Shown piece after piece: positions 46,868 through 57,946 of a stretch of DNA of 64,000 bases. This DNA is from Pseudonocardia sp. CNS-139. Lineage in GTDB: Bacteria; Actinomycetota; Actinomycetes; Mycobacteriales; Pseudonocardiaceae. The stretch covers positions 25,170 through 89,169 of the forward strand of contig MKJX01000122.1 in assembly GCA_001942415.1 (NCBI GenBank). The letters are read 5' to 3'. Within the stretch, counting starts at the first letter, position 1; the number at the start of each line of letters is the position of its first letter. The position numbers and the translations under genes are program-made. Below the pieces are notes generated by a model. It searched no databases. It saw nothing but the letters and a program-made list of their open reading frames with translations, and had not been told where the DNA came from.

Positions 46868-47576
46868 CTACCCCGGCAGCGGCTGGGCCCCGCGCTGCGC
46901 GAGGAGCTGCCGCATGTAGTCGTTCTCCGCGGTCTGGGAGCGGAGCATCTGCGTCGCGAGGTTGCGCACCTGCGGGACGGCGGCGTACTCGGCGCCGTAG
47001 CGGAGCATCTCGGCCCCGCCCTCGTGGTGGCGGAGCATGAGCTGCAGGAACATCACGTCGAGCTGGGGGCCGGACGCGGCGCGCAGGGCGGCCAGCTCCG
47101 AGGAGCTGGCCATGCCCGGCATCGTGGGCACCGGGCCGGTCGTGCCGGCCGCGTGGCCGTGCAGCCCGCCCGTGGCCGGGTCCGTCATCCACCCCATGAA
47201 CCCGCCGGTCGGCAGGCGCCGGCGCCCCACAGCTCCAGCCACCCCTGCATGCGGCCGATCTGGCCGGTCTGGGTGGCCTCGATGTCGGACGCGAGCTGGG
47301 CGAGCACCGGGTCGGTGGTGTGGTCGCGCTCCCAGGACGCCATCTCGACGGCCTGCTGGTGGTGCACGGTCATGTCCTGCGCGAACCCGGTGTCGACGCG
47401 CTGGGCGCCGTCCCGTCGGAGGACGACCCGCCGGGCAGGCCGAGCAGCAGCCCGCCGGCGGCGCCGAGGAGCAGCAGCCCGACGGCGACGGCGACCGCCA
47501 GCGCCGGCCGCACCCAGCGGGCCTCCTGCGGCTGCTCGGGCGGCGCGGCGGGCCGGTCGTCCACGCCGGTGGTCAC
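46868..47576 (-). CDS. DUF305 family membrane-anchored protein, two frameshifts
   Basis: GTG 47576 overlaps the DUF3105 stop. N-terminal membrane anchor 'WVRPALAVAVAVGLLLLGAAGGLLLG'; shifts near 47410 and 47235 separate 'DMTVHHQQAVEMASW', 'IEATQTGQIGRMQGWL' and 'LDVMFLQLMLRHHEGGAEML'. These two 'M..HH..A/G.EM' blocks are the DUF305 ferritin-like signature with Met/His likely binding copper or other metals. About 235 residues joined. Extracytoplasmic. Confidence 0.85.
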
Positions 47577-48361
47577 TGGCCCGCGGGCGGTGTGTCGGAG
47601 GCGACGCCGGAGCCCTCCACGGTCTCGGGCATCGCGCCGGGCGCGCCCGGGGCCGGCGGCGGGGCGAACGGCGGCGGCGAGTCCTGGGAGAAGCCGCCGG
47701 GGCCGATCTCGTTGCAGCTCGCGTTGGGCTCGGGGTGCTGGTACTGGTTCACCCGCAGCGCGGTGATGAACTGGTCGATCCGCGGGTCGTTGGCGTCGGT
47801 CAGCTTGAGCTGGTGGCCCCACGACTGCAGCGAGATCGGCTGGTCCAGGTCGGGGTACGGGGACATCAGCGTGTAGGGCTGGTTGTCGACCTTCGCCCGC
47901 AGCGTGTCGAGCGCCGCGCCGGTGACCTGGTCCGGGTTGTAGGTGATCCAGACCGCGCCGTGCTCCATGGAGTGCACCGCGTTCTCGCTGCGCAGCGCCT
48001 CCGGGTAGACGACGCCGTTGCACGCGGCCCAGGCGTAGTCGTGGCTGCCGCCCATCGGCGGGATGTGCGTGTAGGCGACCTGCTGGTTCGCCTCCACGTG
48101 CTGCCCGCCCTCGAACGGGACGACCTGCACGCCCGGGATCTGGGTGGACGGGTCCTGGTTCTGCGCGGTCGGGGTGAACGGCGCGAGCGCGTCGGCGCGC
48201 GCCTGGTTCTCCTCGTTGCGCAGGAACGCGTAGCCGAACACCGCGACGGCGAACAGCACGACCACGAGTACGGCGGCGATCATCCCCCACGGGACGGATC
48301 GGCGTTGGACCGTTCTGCCGCGCGTGCTGCGGGCGGCCTTGCTCGTCTTGCCGCTGACCAT
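47573..48361 (-). CDS. DUF3105 family membrane-anchored protein
   Basis: 262 aa, intact. Basic N-terminus, one helix (about residues 27-48, 'IAAVLVVVLFAVAVFGYAFL'), then the DUF3105 domain: 'THIPPMGGSHDYAWAACNGVVYPEALRSENAVHSMEHGAVWITYNP' and 'YPDLDQPISLQSWGHQLKL'. Pro-rich tail. The domain's biochemical role is unknown; it is often next to DUF305 in actinobacteria, suggesting a shared extracytoplasmic metal or redox function. Translationally coupled to the DUF305 gene. Confidence 0.88.
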   Translation of the reverse strand: MVSGKTSKAARSTRGRTVQRRSVPWGMIAAVLVVVLFAVAVFGYAFLRNEENQARADALAPFTPTAQNQDPSTQIPGVQVVPFEGGQHVEANQQVAYTHIPPMGGSHDYAWAACNGVVYPEALRSENAVHSMEHGAVWITYNPDQVTGAALDTLRAKVDNQPYTLMSPYPDLDQPISLQSWGHQLKLTDANDPRIDQFITALRVNQYQHPEPNASCNEIGPGGFSQDSPPPFAPPPAPGAPGAMPETVEGSGVASDTPPAGQ

Positions 48362-48504
48362 CGATCGTCCAGACCTTCAATAGGAGACTGCGGGCCGTCA
48401 CCCGGACGCAGCAGAGTGTAGGAGCGCTACCTGAGAACGCTGTGAGCAGCACCTGCTCTCCGTCCGCCGCGGGGCCGGCCGGCGGCGGCGAATAGACTCG
48501 AACG

Positions 48505-50151
48505 GTGACCCCCGCAGTGCTCGAAGACCTGGTCCGTGCCACCGCGTCGGACGTGCTGACGCGCCGTGGCCTGGCCCTCGACGCGCTCCCCGCCGACGTC
48601 GGCGTCGAGCGTCCGCGCCTGCCCGAGCACGGCGACTACGCCACCAACGTGGCCCTGCGCACGGCGAAGAAGGCCGGTGTCCCGCCGCGTGAGCTGGCCA
48701 CGTGGCTGGCGGAGGCGCTCGCGGCGCAGGACGGGATCCTGAGCGCCGAGGTGGCCGGCCCCGGCTTCATCAACCTCCGGCTCGCGGCCGACGCGCAGGG
48801 CGCGATCGTCGGCGCGGTGCTCGCGGCCGGCGCGTCGTACGGCACGGGTGTGGAGTACGAGGGCCGCAACGTCAACCTGGAGTTCGTCTCGGCCAACCCG
48901 ACCGGCCCGCTGCACCTGGGCGCGGCGCGCTGGGCCGCGGTGGGCGACGCGCTCGGCCGGGTGCTCACCGCCCGCGGCGCGAAGGTCACGCGCGAGTACT
49001 ACTTCAACGACGCCGGCGCGCAGATCGACCGGTTCGTCGACTCGCTGATCGCCGCCGCGCAGGGCCGCCCCACGCCGGAGAACGGGTACGGCGGGGCGTA
49101 CATCGCCGACATCGCGCGGCAGGTCGTCGCGGCCGAGCCGGGCTCGCCGGACCTGCCGGACGCGCAGCGGCGCGAGGTGTTCCGCCGGGTCGCGTCGGCA
49201 TGATGTTCGACGAGATCAAGCGCGCGCTGCACGACTTCGGCACCGACTTCGACGTGTACTTCCACGAGCAGTCGCTGCACGAGTCCGGCGCGGTCGACGC
49301 GGCCGTCCAGCGGCTCAAGGACTCCGGGAGCCTCTACCAGGCCGACGGCGCGTGGTGGCTGCGCAGCACCGAGCACGGCGACGACAAGGACCGGGTCGTC
49401 ATCAAGAGCGACGGCACGCCCGCCTACATCGCGGGCGACCTGGCCTACCTGCTCGACAAGCGCTCGCGCGGGTTCGACCTGTGCATCTACATGCTGGGCG
49501 CCGACCACCACGGCTACGTGGCCCGGCTCAAGGCGGCCGCGGCGGCGTTCGGCGACGACCCGGCCGTCGTCGAGGTGCTGATCGGGCAGCTGGTCAACCT
49601 CGTCAAGGACGGCCAGCCGGTGCGGATGAGCAAGCGCGCCGGCAACACGGTCACGATGGACGACCTCGTGGACGCGGTCGGCGTCGACGCCGCGCGCTAC
49701 TCGCTGGTGCGCTCGTCGGTCGACTCGCCGCTGGACGTCGACCTGGACCTGCTGGTCCGGCGCAGCAACGACAACCCGGTCTTCTACGTCCAGTACGCGC
49801 ACGCGCGGCTGGCGTCGCTGGAGCGCAACGCCGCGGAGCTCGGGGTCGCGCCGGGCGACGCGTACGGGCTGCTGGCGCACCCCCGCGAGGCGACCTGATC
49901 CGCACGCTGGGGGAGTTCCCCGAGATCGCCCAGTCGGCGGGGGAGCTGCGCGAGCCGCACCGGGTGGCGCGCTACCTGGAGCAGCTGGCGAGCGCTACCA
50001 CAAGTTCTACGACGCCTGCCGCGTGCTGCCGATGGGCGACGAGGAGACCACCGACCTGCACCGGGCCAGGCTCGCGCTGTGCGCGGCCGCCCGCCAGGTG
50101 CTCGCCAACGGCCTCGGGCTGCTCGGCGTCACCGCCCCGGAGCGGATGTGA
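48505..50151 (+). CDS. argS: arginyl-tRNA synthetase, three frameshifts
   Basis: GTG 48505. HIGH-type motif '[21 protein letters not shown]' and KMSK-type '[18 protein letters not shown]' mark class Ia ArgRS; N-terminal tRNA-binding '[15 protein letters not shown]'. Frames change near 49195 (one missing G restores RVGVGMM), 49890 and 49990; the end is [10 protein letters not shown] at 50151. About 548 residues joined. Essential, so the breaks must be sequence errors. Its stop overlaps lysA by 4 bases. Confidence 0.96.
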
Positions 50152-51595
50152 CCACGCGCGCGCACCCGGCGGGCCCCCTGCACGCCGGCATCTCCGTCCC
50201 GCCCGAGACGGCCGGGCCGCGCCCATCCGGCGCGGCGGGGCTCGACGAGCTGGCGCCCGCGGTCTGGCCGCGCCATGCCGAGCGCGGGACCGACGGCGCG
50301 ATGCGCGTGGCCGGCGTCGACGTCCGCGAGCTCGCGGCGGAGTACGGCACCCCGCTCTTCGTGGTGGACGAGGACGACTTCCGGTCCCGGGCGGCGGAGT
50401 TCGCCGCGGCGTTCGGCGCGGAGGCGGTGCACTACGCGTCCAAGGCGTTCCTGTGCACGGATGTGGCCCGCTGGGTCGCCGACGAGGGCCTGAGCCTGGA
50501 CGTCGCGAGCGGCGGCGAGCTGGCCGTCGCGCTGCGGGCGGGCTTCCCGCCGGAGCGGATCGCGGTGCACGGCAACAACAAGTCGCTCCCCGAGCTGGTC
50601 GAGGCGGTGGAGGCGGGCGTCGGGCGGATCGTCGTCGACTCGTTCCTGGAGATCACCCGGCTCGACGCGGTGGCCCGCGAGCGCGGGGTGGTCGTGCCGG
50701 TGATGGTGCGCGTCACCGTCGGCGTCGAGGCGCACACGCACGAGTTCATCGCCACGGCGCACGAGGACCAGAAGTTCGGGTTCTCGCTGACGGCGGGCGA
50801 GGAGAGCGACGCGGCCGAGGCCGTGCGCCGGGTGCTCGCCTCGGACGTGCTGGAGCTGGCCGGGCTGCACAGCCACATCGGCAGCCAGATCTTCGACACC
50901 GAGGGCTTCCAGGTGGCCGCCCACCGCGTGGTGCGGTTCCTGGCGCAGCTGCACAAGGAGCACGGCGGCACGCGCTCGCGGCGCTCACCACACTCGACCT
51001 CGGCGGCGGGTTCGGCATCGCCTACCGGGCCGACGAGACCCCGGTGGACGTCGCCGAGCTGGCGGCGGAGCTGCGCGAGATCGTCAAGCGCGAGAGCCAC
51101 GCGGCCGGCCTCGACGTCCCGCAGATCGCGGTGGAGCCGGGCCGGGCCGTCGCCGGCCCCGGCACGGTGACGCTCTACGAGGTCGGCACGCTCAAGGACG
51201 TGCCGCTCGGTGGCGCGACCGGCCGCCGGTACGTGAGCGTCGACGGCGGGATGAGCGACAACATCCGCACCGCGCTCTACGACGCCGTGTACGACTGCCG
51301 GCTCGTCTCGCGCTCGTCGGAGGTCGACGGCAGCGGCGAGGCGGTGCTCTCCCGGGTGGTCGGCAAGCACTGCGAGAGCGGCGACATCGTCGTGCGCGAC
51401 TGCTGGCTGCCGGCCGACCTCGCACCCGGCGACCTGCTGGCGGTCGCCGCCACCGGCGCCTACTGCTACTCGATGGCCAGCTCCTACAACCGGCTGCCGC
51501 GCCCGGCGGTCGTCGCGGTGCGCGACGGGCGGGCGCGGGTGCTGCTGCGCCGCGAGACGCCCGAGGACCTCTTCCGGCTGGAGGTGTCGTCGTGA
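50148..51595 (+). CDS. lysA: diaminopimelate decarboxylase, one frameshift
   Basis: GTG 50148. PLP Lys in '[13 protein letters not shown]', '[16 protein letters not shown]', '[15 protein letters not shown]', then after a missing base near 50975 '[18 protein letters not shown]', '[18 protein letters not shown]' and the dimer-side '[10 protein letters not shown]'. Converts meso-diaminopimelate to lysine. Overlaps argS and hom by 4 bases each. Confidence 0.96.
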
Positions 51596-52911
51596 AACCG
51601 ATCCGGGTCGCGATGCTCGGCTGCGGCACGGTCGGCCGGGAGGTCGTGCGGCTGCTGCACGAGCAGGCCGACGAGCTGGCCGCGCGCGCGGGCGCGCCCG
51701 TGCAGCTGGCCGGGGTCGCGGTGCGCCGGCCGCACAAGCACGCCGAGCTGGGCGACCTGGTCACGGCCGACGCGCCCGGGCTCGTCACCCGCGACGACGT
51801 CGACGTCGTGGTCGAGGTGATCGGCGGCATCGAGCCGGCCCGCACGCTGCTGCTGGAGGCGCTCAAGGCCGGCAAGTCGGTGGTCACGGCCAACAAGGCG
51901 CTGCTCGCCGAGGACGGCGCCGTGCTCGCCGAGGCGGCCGACGCGTCCGGGGTGGACCTCTACTACGAGGCGTCGGTGGCCGGTGCGATCCCGCTGCTGC
52001 GGCCGCTGCGCGAGTCGCTGGCCGGCGACCGGATCACGCGCGTCGCCGGGATCGTCAACGGCACCACGAACTTCATCCTCTCCGCCATGTCCGCGTCCGG
52101 GTCGAGCTACGCCGACGCGCTGGAGGAGGCCTCCCGGCTCGGCTACGCGGAGGCCGACCCGAGCGCCGACGTCGACGGCTACGACGCCGCGTCCAAGGCC
52201 GCGATCCTCGCCTCGCTCGCCTTCCACACCCGGGTGACGGCCGCCGACGTGCACTGCGAGGGCATCCGGTCGGTCTCGGCAGGTGACATCGCGGCCGCCG
52301 CCGAGATCGGCTGCGTGATCAAGCTGCTGGCGATCTGCGAGCGGGTGCCCGCCGACGCCGGGGCGCCGGAGGCCGTCTCGGCGCGGGTCTACCCGGCGAT
52401 GATCCCGGCCGCGCACCCGCTGGCGAGCGTCCACGGCGCGTTCAACGCGGTGTTCGTCGAGGCCGAGGCGGCCGGCCAGCTCATGTTCTACGGCCAGGGC
52501 GCGGGCGGCGCGCCCACCGCGAGCGCCGTGCTCGGCGACCTGGTCGCGGTGGCCCGCAACCGGGTCGGCGGCGGCCGCGGGCCGCGCGACTCGGCGTACG
52601 CGAGCCTGCCGGTGCGCCCGATGGGCGCGGTGCAGACGCGCTACCACGTGAGCCTGGAGGTCGCCGACCGCGCCGGTGTGCTGGCGGCGATCGCGGGGGA
52701 GTTCGCGCACCACGGCGTCAGCATCGCCGCGGTCCGCCAGACCGGCGGCGGCGACGGCGAGCCGTCCGCGCGGCTGGTGGTCGTCACGCATGCCGCGCCG
52801 GAGGCGGCGCTGGCCGCCACAGTGGGCGTGCTCACCGGGCTCGACGCCGTGCGGGCCGTGGACAGCGTGCTCCGCGTCGAGGACCTGGGACGAGAAGGAG
52901 TAGCCGGATGA
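51592..52911 (+). CDS. hom: homoserine dehydrogenase
   Basis: 439 aa, intact, GTG 51592. NAD(P) fold '[17 protein letters not shown]', '[12 protein letters not shown]', '[13 protein letters not shown]', catalytic region '[19 protein letters not shown]' and '[24 protein letters not shown]'. C-terminal ACT domain (about 355-430, '[28 protein letters not shown]') for threonine feedback. Reduces aspartate semialdehyde to homoserine. Coupled to lysA and thrC by 4-base overlaps. Confidence 0.97.
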   Translation: MKPIRVAMLGCGTVGREVVRLLHEQADELAARAGAPVQLAGVAVRRPHKHAELGDLVTADAPGLVTRDDVDVVVEVIGGIEPARTLLLEALKAGKSVVTANKALLAEDGAVLAEAADASGVDLYYEASVAGAIPLLRPLRESLAGDRITRVAGIVNGTTNFILSAMSASGSSYADALEEASRLGYAEADPSADVDGYDAASKAAILASLAFHTRVTAADVHCEGIRSVSAGDIAAAAEIGCVIKLLAICERVPADAGAPEAVSARVYPAMIPAAHPLASVHGAFNAVFVEAEAAGQLMFYGQGAGGAPTASAVLGDLVAVARNRVGGGRGPRDSAYASLPVRPMGAVQTRYHVSLEVADRAGVLAAIAGEFAHHGVSIAAVRQTGGGDGEPSARLVVVTHAAPEAALAATVGVLTGLDAVRAVDSVLRVEDLGREGVAG

Positions 52912-53980
52912 CCGTCGCCCGCCCGACCGCGTGGCCCGGGGTGATCGAGGCCTACCGGGACCGCATGCCCGTCAAGCCGGGCTGGACGGTGGTCACGCTC
53001 GGCGAGGGCGGCACGCCGCTGCTCCCGGCCCCGCACCTGTCCCGCGAGACCGGCTGCGACGTCTACCTCAAGATCGACGGGGCCAACCCGACGGGCTCGT
53101 TCAAGGACCGCGGCATGACGATGGCGGTCACCGACGCGCTCGCGCAGGGCAAGCAGGGCGTGCTGTGCGCGTCCACCGGCAACACCTCGGCGTCGGCGGC
53201 CGCCTACGCCGCCCGCGCCGGCATGACGTGTGCGGTGCTGGTGCCGCAGGGCAAGATCGCGCTCGGCAAGCTGGCCCAGGCCGTCGCGCACGGGGCGCGC
53301 ATCCTGCAGGTCACCGGCAACTTCGACGACTGCCTGGAGCTGGCCCGCAAGACCGCCGCCGACTACCCGGTCACGGCGCTGGTCAACTCCGTCAACCCCA
53401 CCCGCATCGCCGGGCAGGCCAGCGCCGCGTACGAGGTCTGCGACGAGCTGGGCCGCGCCCCCGACGTGCACTGCCTCCCGGTGGGCAACGCCGGCAACAT
53501 CACCGCGTACTGGCAGGGCTACCGCGAGTACCTCGCCGACGGGCTGATCGACGCCGCGCCGCGCATGTTCGGGTACCAGGCCGCCGGCGCCGCGCCGCTC
53601 GTGCACGGGGCCCCGGTGCGCAACCCGGAGACGATCGCCACCGCGATCCGGATCGGCGACCCCGCGTCGTGGGGCGGTGCGATGGCCGCGCGCGACGGGT
53701 CGAACGGGCAGTTCAAGGCCGTGACGGACGAGGAGATCCTCGCCGCGTACCGGCTGCTGTCGGCGCGCGAGGCGGTGTTCGTCGAGCCGGCCTCGGCGGC
53801 GAGCGTGGCCGGGCTGCTGCAGTCCGTGGCCGACGGGTCGCTCCCGAAGGGCTCGCTCGTGGTGTGCACCGTCACGGGCCACGGTTTGAAGGACCCGGAC
53901 ACAGCGCTGCTCGCCGCGCCGGAGCCGACGGTCGTCCCGATCGACCCGGGCGCGTGGCGGACGCGCTGGAGCTGCGGTAA
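52908..53980 (+). CDS. thrC: threonine synthase, frameshift near the end
   Basis: ATG 52908 overlaps the hom stop. PLP Lys in '[15 protein letters not shown]', '[19 protein letters not shown]', phosphate loop '[15 protein letters not shown]', end '[15 protein letters not shown]'. One G is missing near 53953: restoring it gives VADALELR and a TAA at 53978-53980, and the otherwise long fused read-through into thrB disappears. Converts phosphohomoserine to threonine. TAATG overlap with thrB. Confidence 0.96.
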
Positions 53981-54881
53981 TGGGCCGTCCCGCCGAGGTG
54001 CGGGTGCGGGTGCCGGGATCGTCGGCCAACCTCGGCCCCGGCTTCGACGCGCTCGGGCTCGCGCTGGGCCTGTACGACGAGGTCGAGGTCGCCGTCGCGG
54101 CCGACGGCGTGGTCGTCGAGGTCGAGGGCGAGGGCGCCGGGCAGGTGCCCTGCGACGAGGCGCACCTCGTCGTGCGCGCGATGCGCACGGCGTGGGAGAT
54201 CGTCGGCGACGCGCCGCGCGGCCTGCGGATGCGCTGCCGCAACGCGGTGCCGCACTCGCGCGGGCTGGGCAGCTCGGCGGCGGCCGCGGTGGCCGGCGCG
54301 GTGGCGGCCGTGGTGCTCGCCGGCCGCGACGCCGAGCTGGAGCGCGACACGGTCCTGCAGGTCGCGGCCGGCATGGAGGGCCACGCCGACAACGCCGCGG
54401 CCAGCCTGCTCGGCGGGCTCGTCGTGGCGTGGGAGACGGCGGGGAATACATCCGAGCGGTTCCACGCTGTACGACTCGACGCGCACCCGGGCATCCGCCC
54501 GGTGGCGCTCGTCGCGGGAACGGAGTCGCTGACCAGCACCACGCGCGGGCTGCTACCCGAGCGGGTCCCGCTGGCCGACGCCGCGTTCACCGGCAGCCGC
54601 AGCGCACTCGCCGTGCTGGCCCTGACCCAGCGGCCCGAGCTGCTGATGCCGGCCACGGAGGACCGCATCCACCAGGCTACCGGCGCCCGGCCTACCCGGC
54701 CTCCGCCGACCTCGTCGACGCGCTGCGGGCGCGCGGCGTCCCGGCCGTGATCTCCGGTGCGGGTCCCACGGTGCTCGCGCTGACGTCCGACGGCGGGCTG
54801 CCGGGTGACGTGGATCTCCACGGGTTCACGCCGCGGCCGCTCGCGGTGGACGCCGGCGGTGCCCGTGTGGAGATCGGTTAG
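53980..54881 (+). CDS. thrB: homoserine kinase, one frameshift
   Basis: ATG 53980 shares a base with the thrC stop. GHMP kinase: '[23 protein letters not shown]' and ATP loop '[21 protein letters not shown]', '[18 protein letters not shown]'. One C missing near 54680 ([25 protein letters not shown] when repaired), then '[12 protein letters not shown]' and end GGARVEIG. Phosphorylates homoserine for threonine synthesis. Confidence 0.95.
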
Positions 54882-55305
54882 CGGCTCGCGGCCACCGGCC
54901 GAGCCGGACGAAAGCGTCGTTCGTACCAGGGGAGAAGGTTGCTGGGACGATGGTCACCAACCTGGCCCGGCGCGCCGAGCAGGGGGGTTGTTGCCCGGCC
55001 GCCGCTGATGCGTCTACTCTCGGCACCGCAACGGCGATCCACGCGGCATCCGCGTGGCCACTCGAGCCGGGTTGCTAATTCTGGATTTCGGATCAGCTCC
55101 GCACGGAGTGTTCCGCTGAGCCAGAACCGGTTTCCGGCCCGATCGGCCTTCCATCGCGACCGTCGCATCGATCGCCGCCCTTGCCTGTCGGGGCGGCCGC
55201 TACTCCCGCGACCCGTTGACCGACAAGTCGTCCGGCACACCGTCCGGGCGAGTGTGTGAATCCGCTGACCAGGGCACGACGCCCGGTCGGTCAGGAAGGA
55301 CATCT
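54882..55305 (+). promoter_or_regulatory. rho promoter and long leader
   Basis: 424 bases with no established gene. A candidate sigma-A promoter is TTGCCC (54991-54996), 18 bases, TACTCT (55015-55020). ATG 54950 opens a 42-codon frame ending in Cys-TAA (55078) that spans this promoter, so it is unlikely to be translated from the same transcript. Several short G/C dyads lie in 55050-55200. AGGAAGGA at 55292-55299 is the rho ribosome site. Long leaders are usual for autoregulated rho genes. Confidence 0.4.
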
Positions 55306-57485
55306 GTGAGCGAGACCGATCTCGTCAGCACCGAGGCCGCACCTGCACCCCGCAAGGCGGGGGGTCTCACCGGCATGGTGCTGGCGGAGCTCCGCCAGCT
55401 CGCCGCCGAGCTGAACATCTCGGGCATCACCGGGATGCGGAAGGGTGACCTGATCCAGGCGATCAAGGAGAAGCAGGGAGCCGCCGCCACGCCGGCCGCC
55501 CAGCTCGAGCTGCCCGCGAACGGCGCCGAGCCCGCCCCTGCCGCGGCCGAGGCGGTATCCGCCCCCGCGCCCTCCGTGAACGGTGCCGCATCCGTCGACG
55601 CCGCTCCCGCCGGCCCTGCCGAGAACTCCGCCGAGCCGGCCCCGGCGCCCACGCGCCGCCGCCGCGCCGCGTCCCGTCCCGCCGCGCCCCGGAGCCCCGG
55701 CCCGCCGTGAACGGCACGGTTGCCGACACCACCGAGATCACCGGCACCACCGCGATCACCAGCACGACCGAGACCACGAACGACCCTGCGGGCGCCGCCG
55801 CGGCGACCCCCGCACCGAGCACGGAGACCACCACGCCGACCAGCACCGCCGCCGGCCCCGACGTGACCGGCACGGAGAACGTGACGACCACCGAGACCGC
55901 CGGCCCCGAGACCACGACCACCACCCCGGACACCGGCGCCGAGCCGGGCCAGGGCACCGGGCGCCGCCGCCAGACCCGCCGCAACAACCGCGCCGCCGAC
56001 CAGCAGGCCGACGCCCCCGCCGAGGGCGGCGCCGAGACCCGCCGCGAGGACGGCCGCAACGGCCGTGACGGCCGCGAGGGAGGCCGGGACGGGGGCCGCG
56101 ACAACAGCCGCGGCGACAACCGTTCCGACCGGGGTGAGAACCGCGGCGACAACCGCGGCGACCGTCCCGACAACCGCGGCGACAACCGCGGCCCGCGCGA
56201 CAACCGGCCCGACGACGACGGGGACGACGACGGCGACGGCCGCGGCCGGCGCGGCCGCCGGTTCCGTGACCGCCGCCGCGGCCGCGACCGGGACCGCGGC
56301 GGCCAGGGCGGCCAGGGCAACATCGACACCGAGGTGCGCGACGGCGACGTGCTGCTGCCGGTCGCCGGCATCGTCGACATCCTCGACAACTACGCGTTCG
56401 TCCGCACCAGCGGCTACCTGGCCGGGCCCACGGACGTCTACGTGTCGCTGTCGATGGTCCGCAAGTACGGCCTGCGCCGCGGCGACGCGATCACCGGCGC
56501 CGTGCGCGAGCCCCGCGAGGGCGAGCAGACCCGGCAGAAGTTCAACCCGCTCGTGCGGGTCGACTCGATCAACGGGCAGGACCCGGACGCGGCGCGCAAC
56601 CGCCCCGAGTTCACCAAGCTCACCCCGCTCTACCCCAACGAGCGGCTGCGCCTGGAGACCGAGCCGAGCCGGCTCACCACCCGCGTGATCGACCTGGTCA
56701 TGCCGGTGGGCAAGGGCCAGCGCGCGCTGATCGTGTCGCCGCCGAAGGCGGGCAAGACCACGATCATGCAGAACATCGCCAACGCGATCACCACCAACAA
56801 CCCCGAATGCCACCTCATGGTCGTCCTCGTCGACGAGCGGCCCGAGGAGGTCACCGACATGCAGCGGTCGGTGAAGGGCGAGGTCATCGCGTCCACGTTC
56901 GACCGCCCGCCGACCGACCACACCACGGTCGCCGAGCTGTCGATCGAGCGGGCGAAGCGCCTGGTCGAGATGGGCCACGACGTGGTCGTGCTGCTCGACA
57001 ACATCACGCGCCTCGGCCGGGCCTACAACCTGGCCGCCCCCGCGTCCGGCCGGATCCTCTCCGGTGGTGTCGACTCGACGGCGCTGTACCCGCCGAAGCG
57101 CTTCCTCGGCGCGGCCCGCAACATCGAGGACGGCGGCTCGCTCACGATCTTCGCGACGGCGCTGGTCGAGACCGGGTCCACGATGGACACGGTGATCTTC
57201 GAGGAGTTCAAGGGCACCGGCAACGCCGAGCTCAAGCTCGACCGCAAGATCGCCGACAAGCGGATCTTCCCGGCCATCGACGTGGGCGACTCCAGCACCC
57301 GCAAGGACGAGCTGCTGATGTCGGCCGACGAGTACGCCGTGATGGTCAAGCTCCGCCGGGTGCTCGCGGCCCTGGACGACCAGCAGGCCATCGACCTGCT
57401 GCTCACCCAGCTCCGCAAGACGCGCACCAACATCGAGTTCCTGATGCAGGTCGCGAAGAGCACCCCGGGCGCGGACAACGACTGA
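55306..57485 (+). CDS. rho: transcription termination factor Rho, one frameshift
   Basis: GTG 55306. N-terminal 'LTGMVLAELRQLAAELNISGITGMRKGDLIQAIKEKQG' (Rho N-domain), then a very long Ala/Pro/Thr- and later Arg/Asp/Asn/Gly-rich insertion (to about residue 340), a shift near 55695, then RNA-binding 'GDVLLPVAGIVDILDNYAFVRTSGYL', Walker A 'SPPKAGKTTIMQNIA', Walker B 'VVVLLDNITRLGRAYN', Q/R loops near 'LGAARNIEDGGSLTI'. About 726 residues joined. Hexameric RNA translocase ending transcription. Actinobacterial Rho proteins carry such insertions, which bind RNA. Confidence 0.97.
56095..56218 (+). repeat. imperfect NRGD-coding repeat inside rho
   Basis: The 15-base unit GACAACCGCGGCGAC (D-N-R-G-D) and variants recur about six to eight times, coding the RGDNRSDRGENRGDNRGDRP segment and its continuation. 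It is part of the disordered RNA-binding insertion, not a CRISPR or mobile element. Confidence 0.75.
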
Positions 57486-57617
57486 CCTGCGCGAACGCCA
57501 CCTCCCGGCCGCCGCGGAATCCGCGGGCGGCCCGGGTGGTTGAATGACCCGTCACGCTCCGGCTCCGGTTCACCTCGCGCACCGCGGGGACCCGGCGCCA
57601 CTTCGAGAGGAACCAAC

Positions 57618-57836
57618 GTGCGTTCTGGCATTCACCCCGAGTACGTGGACACGCAGGTCACGTGCGGCTGCGGCAACCAGTTCACCACCCGCAGCACCAA
57701 GGACAGCGGGGCGATCACCGTCGAGGTCTGCTCGGCCTGCCACCCGTTCTACACGGGCAAGCAGAAGATCCTGGACTCCGGTGGCCGCGTCGCCAAGTTC
57801 GAGGCGCGCTACGGGAAGCGCCCCGGCAAGAAGTAG
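57618..57836 (+). CDS. rpmE: ribosomal protein bL31, zinc form
   Basis: 72 aa from GTG 57618 (GAGAGGAACC upstream). C16, C18, C38 and C41 (TCGCGN, VCSACHP) are the zinc ligands of the C+ form. '[14 protein letters not shown]' and '[20 protein letters not shown]' are invariant. Part of the 50S subunit, between rho and prfA as in most actinobacteria. Confidence 0.97.
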   Translation: MRSGIHPEYVDTQVTCGCGNQFTTRSTKDSGAITVEVCSACHPFYTGKQKILDSGGRVAKFEARYGKRPGKK

Positions 57837-57946
57837 CTGTGCCCCACGGCGCCCGTCGGAGTCGACGGGCGCGTCCGCATGTCCGGACCACCTCCCGATG
57901 AGGTGACCGCCCGATCAGGTGACACGGGTGAGAGGAGGCCCAGCTC

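Noticed and set aside
48505..50151. argS as a pseudogene or a gene using programmed frameshifting
   Set aside because: Essential gene, three separate breaks, each repaired by one base, and the same pattern occurs in all classes of genes here.
52641..54821. A 726-codon minus-strand frame across thrC/thrB
   Set aside because: Antisense shadow of two conserved genes; no motifs, no ribosome site.
52908..54881. Possible ThrC-ThrB fusion protein (657 codons open)
   Set aside because: One missing G near 53953 explains the read-through; the repaired frame ends at 53980 and the ATG of thrB overlaps it.
56095..56218. CRISPR-like or microsatellite repeat
   Set aside because: Repeats have no spacers and stay in frame inside rho, coding D-N-R-G-D units.
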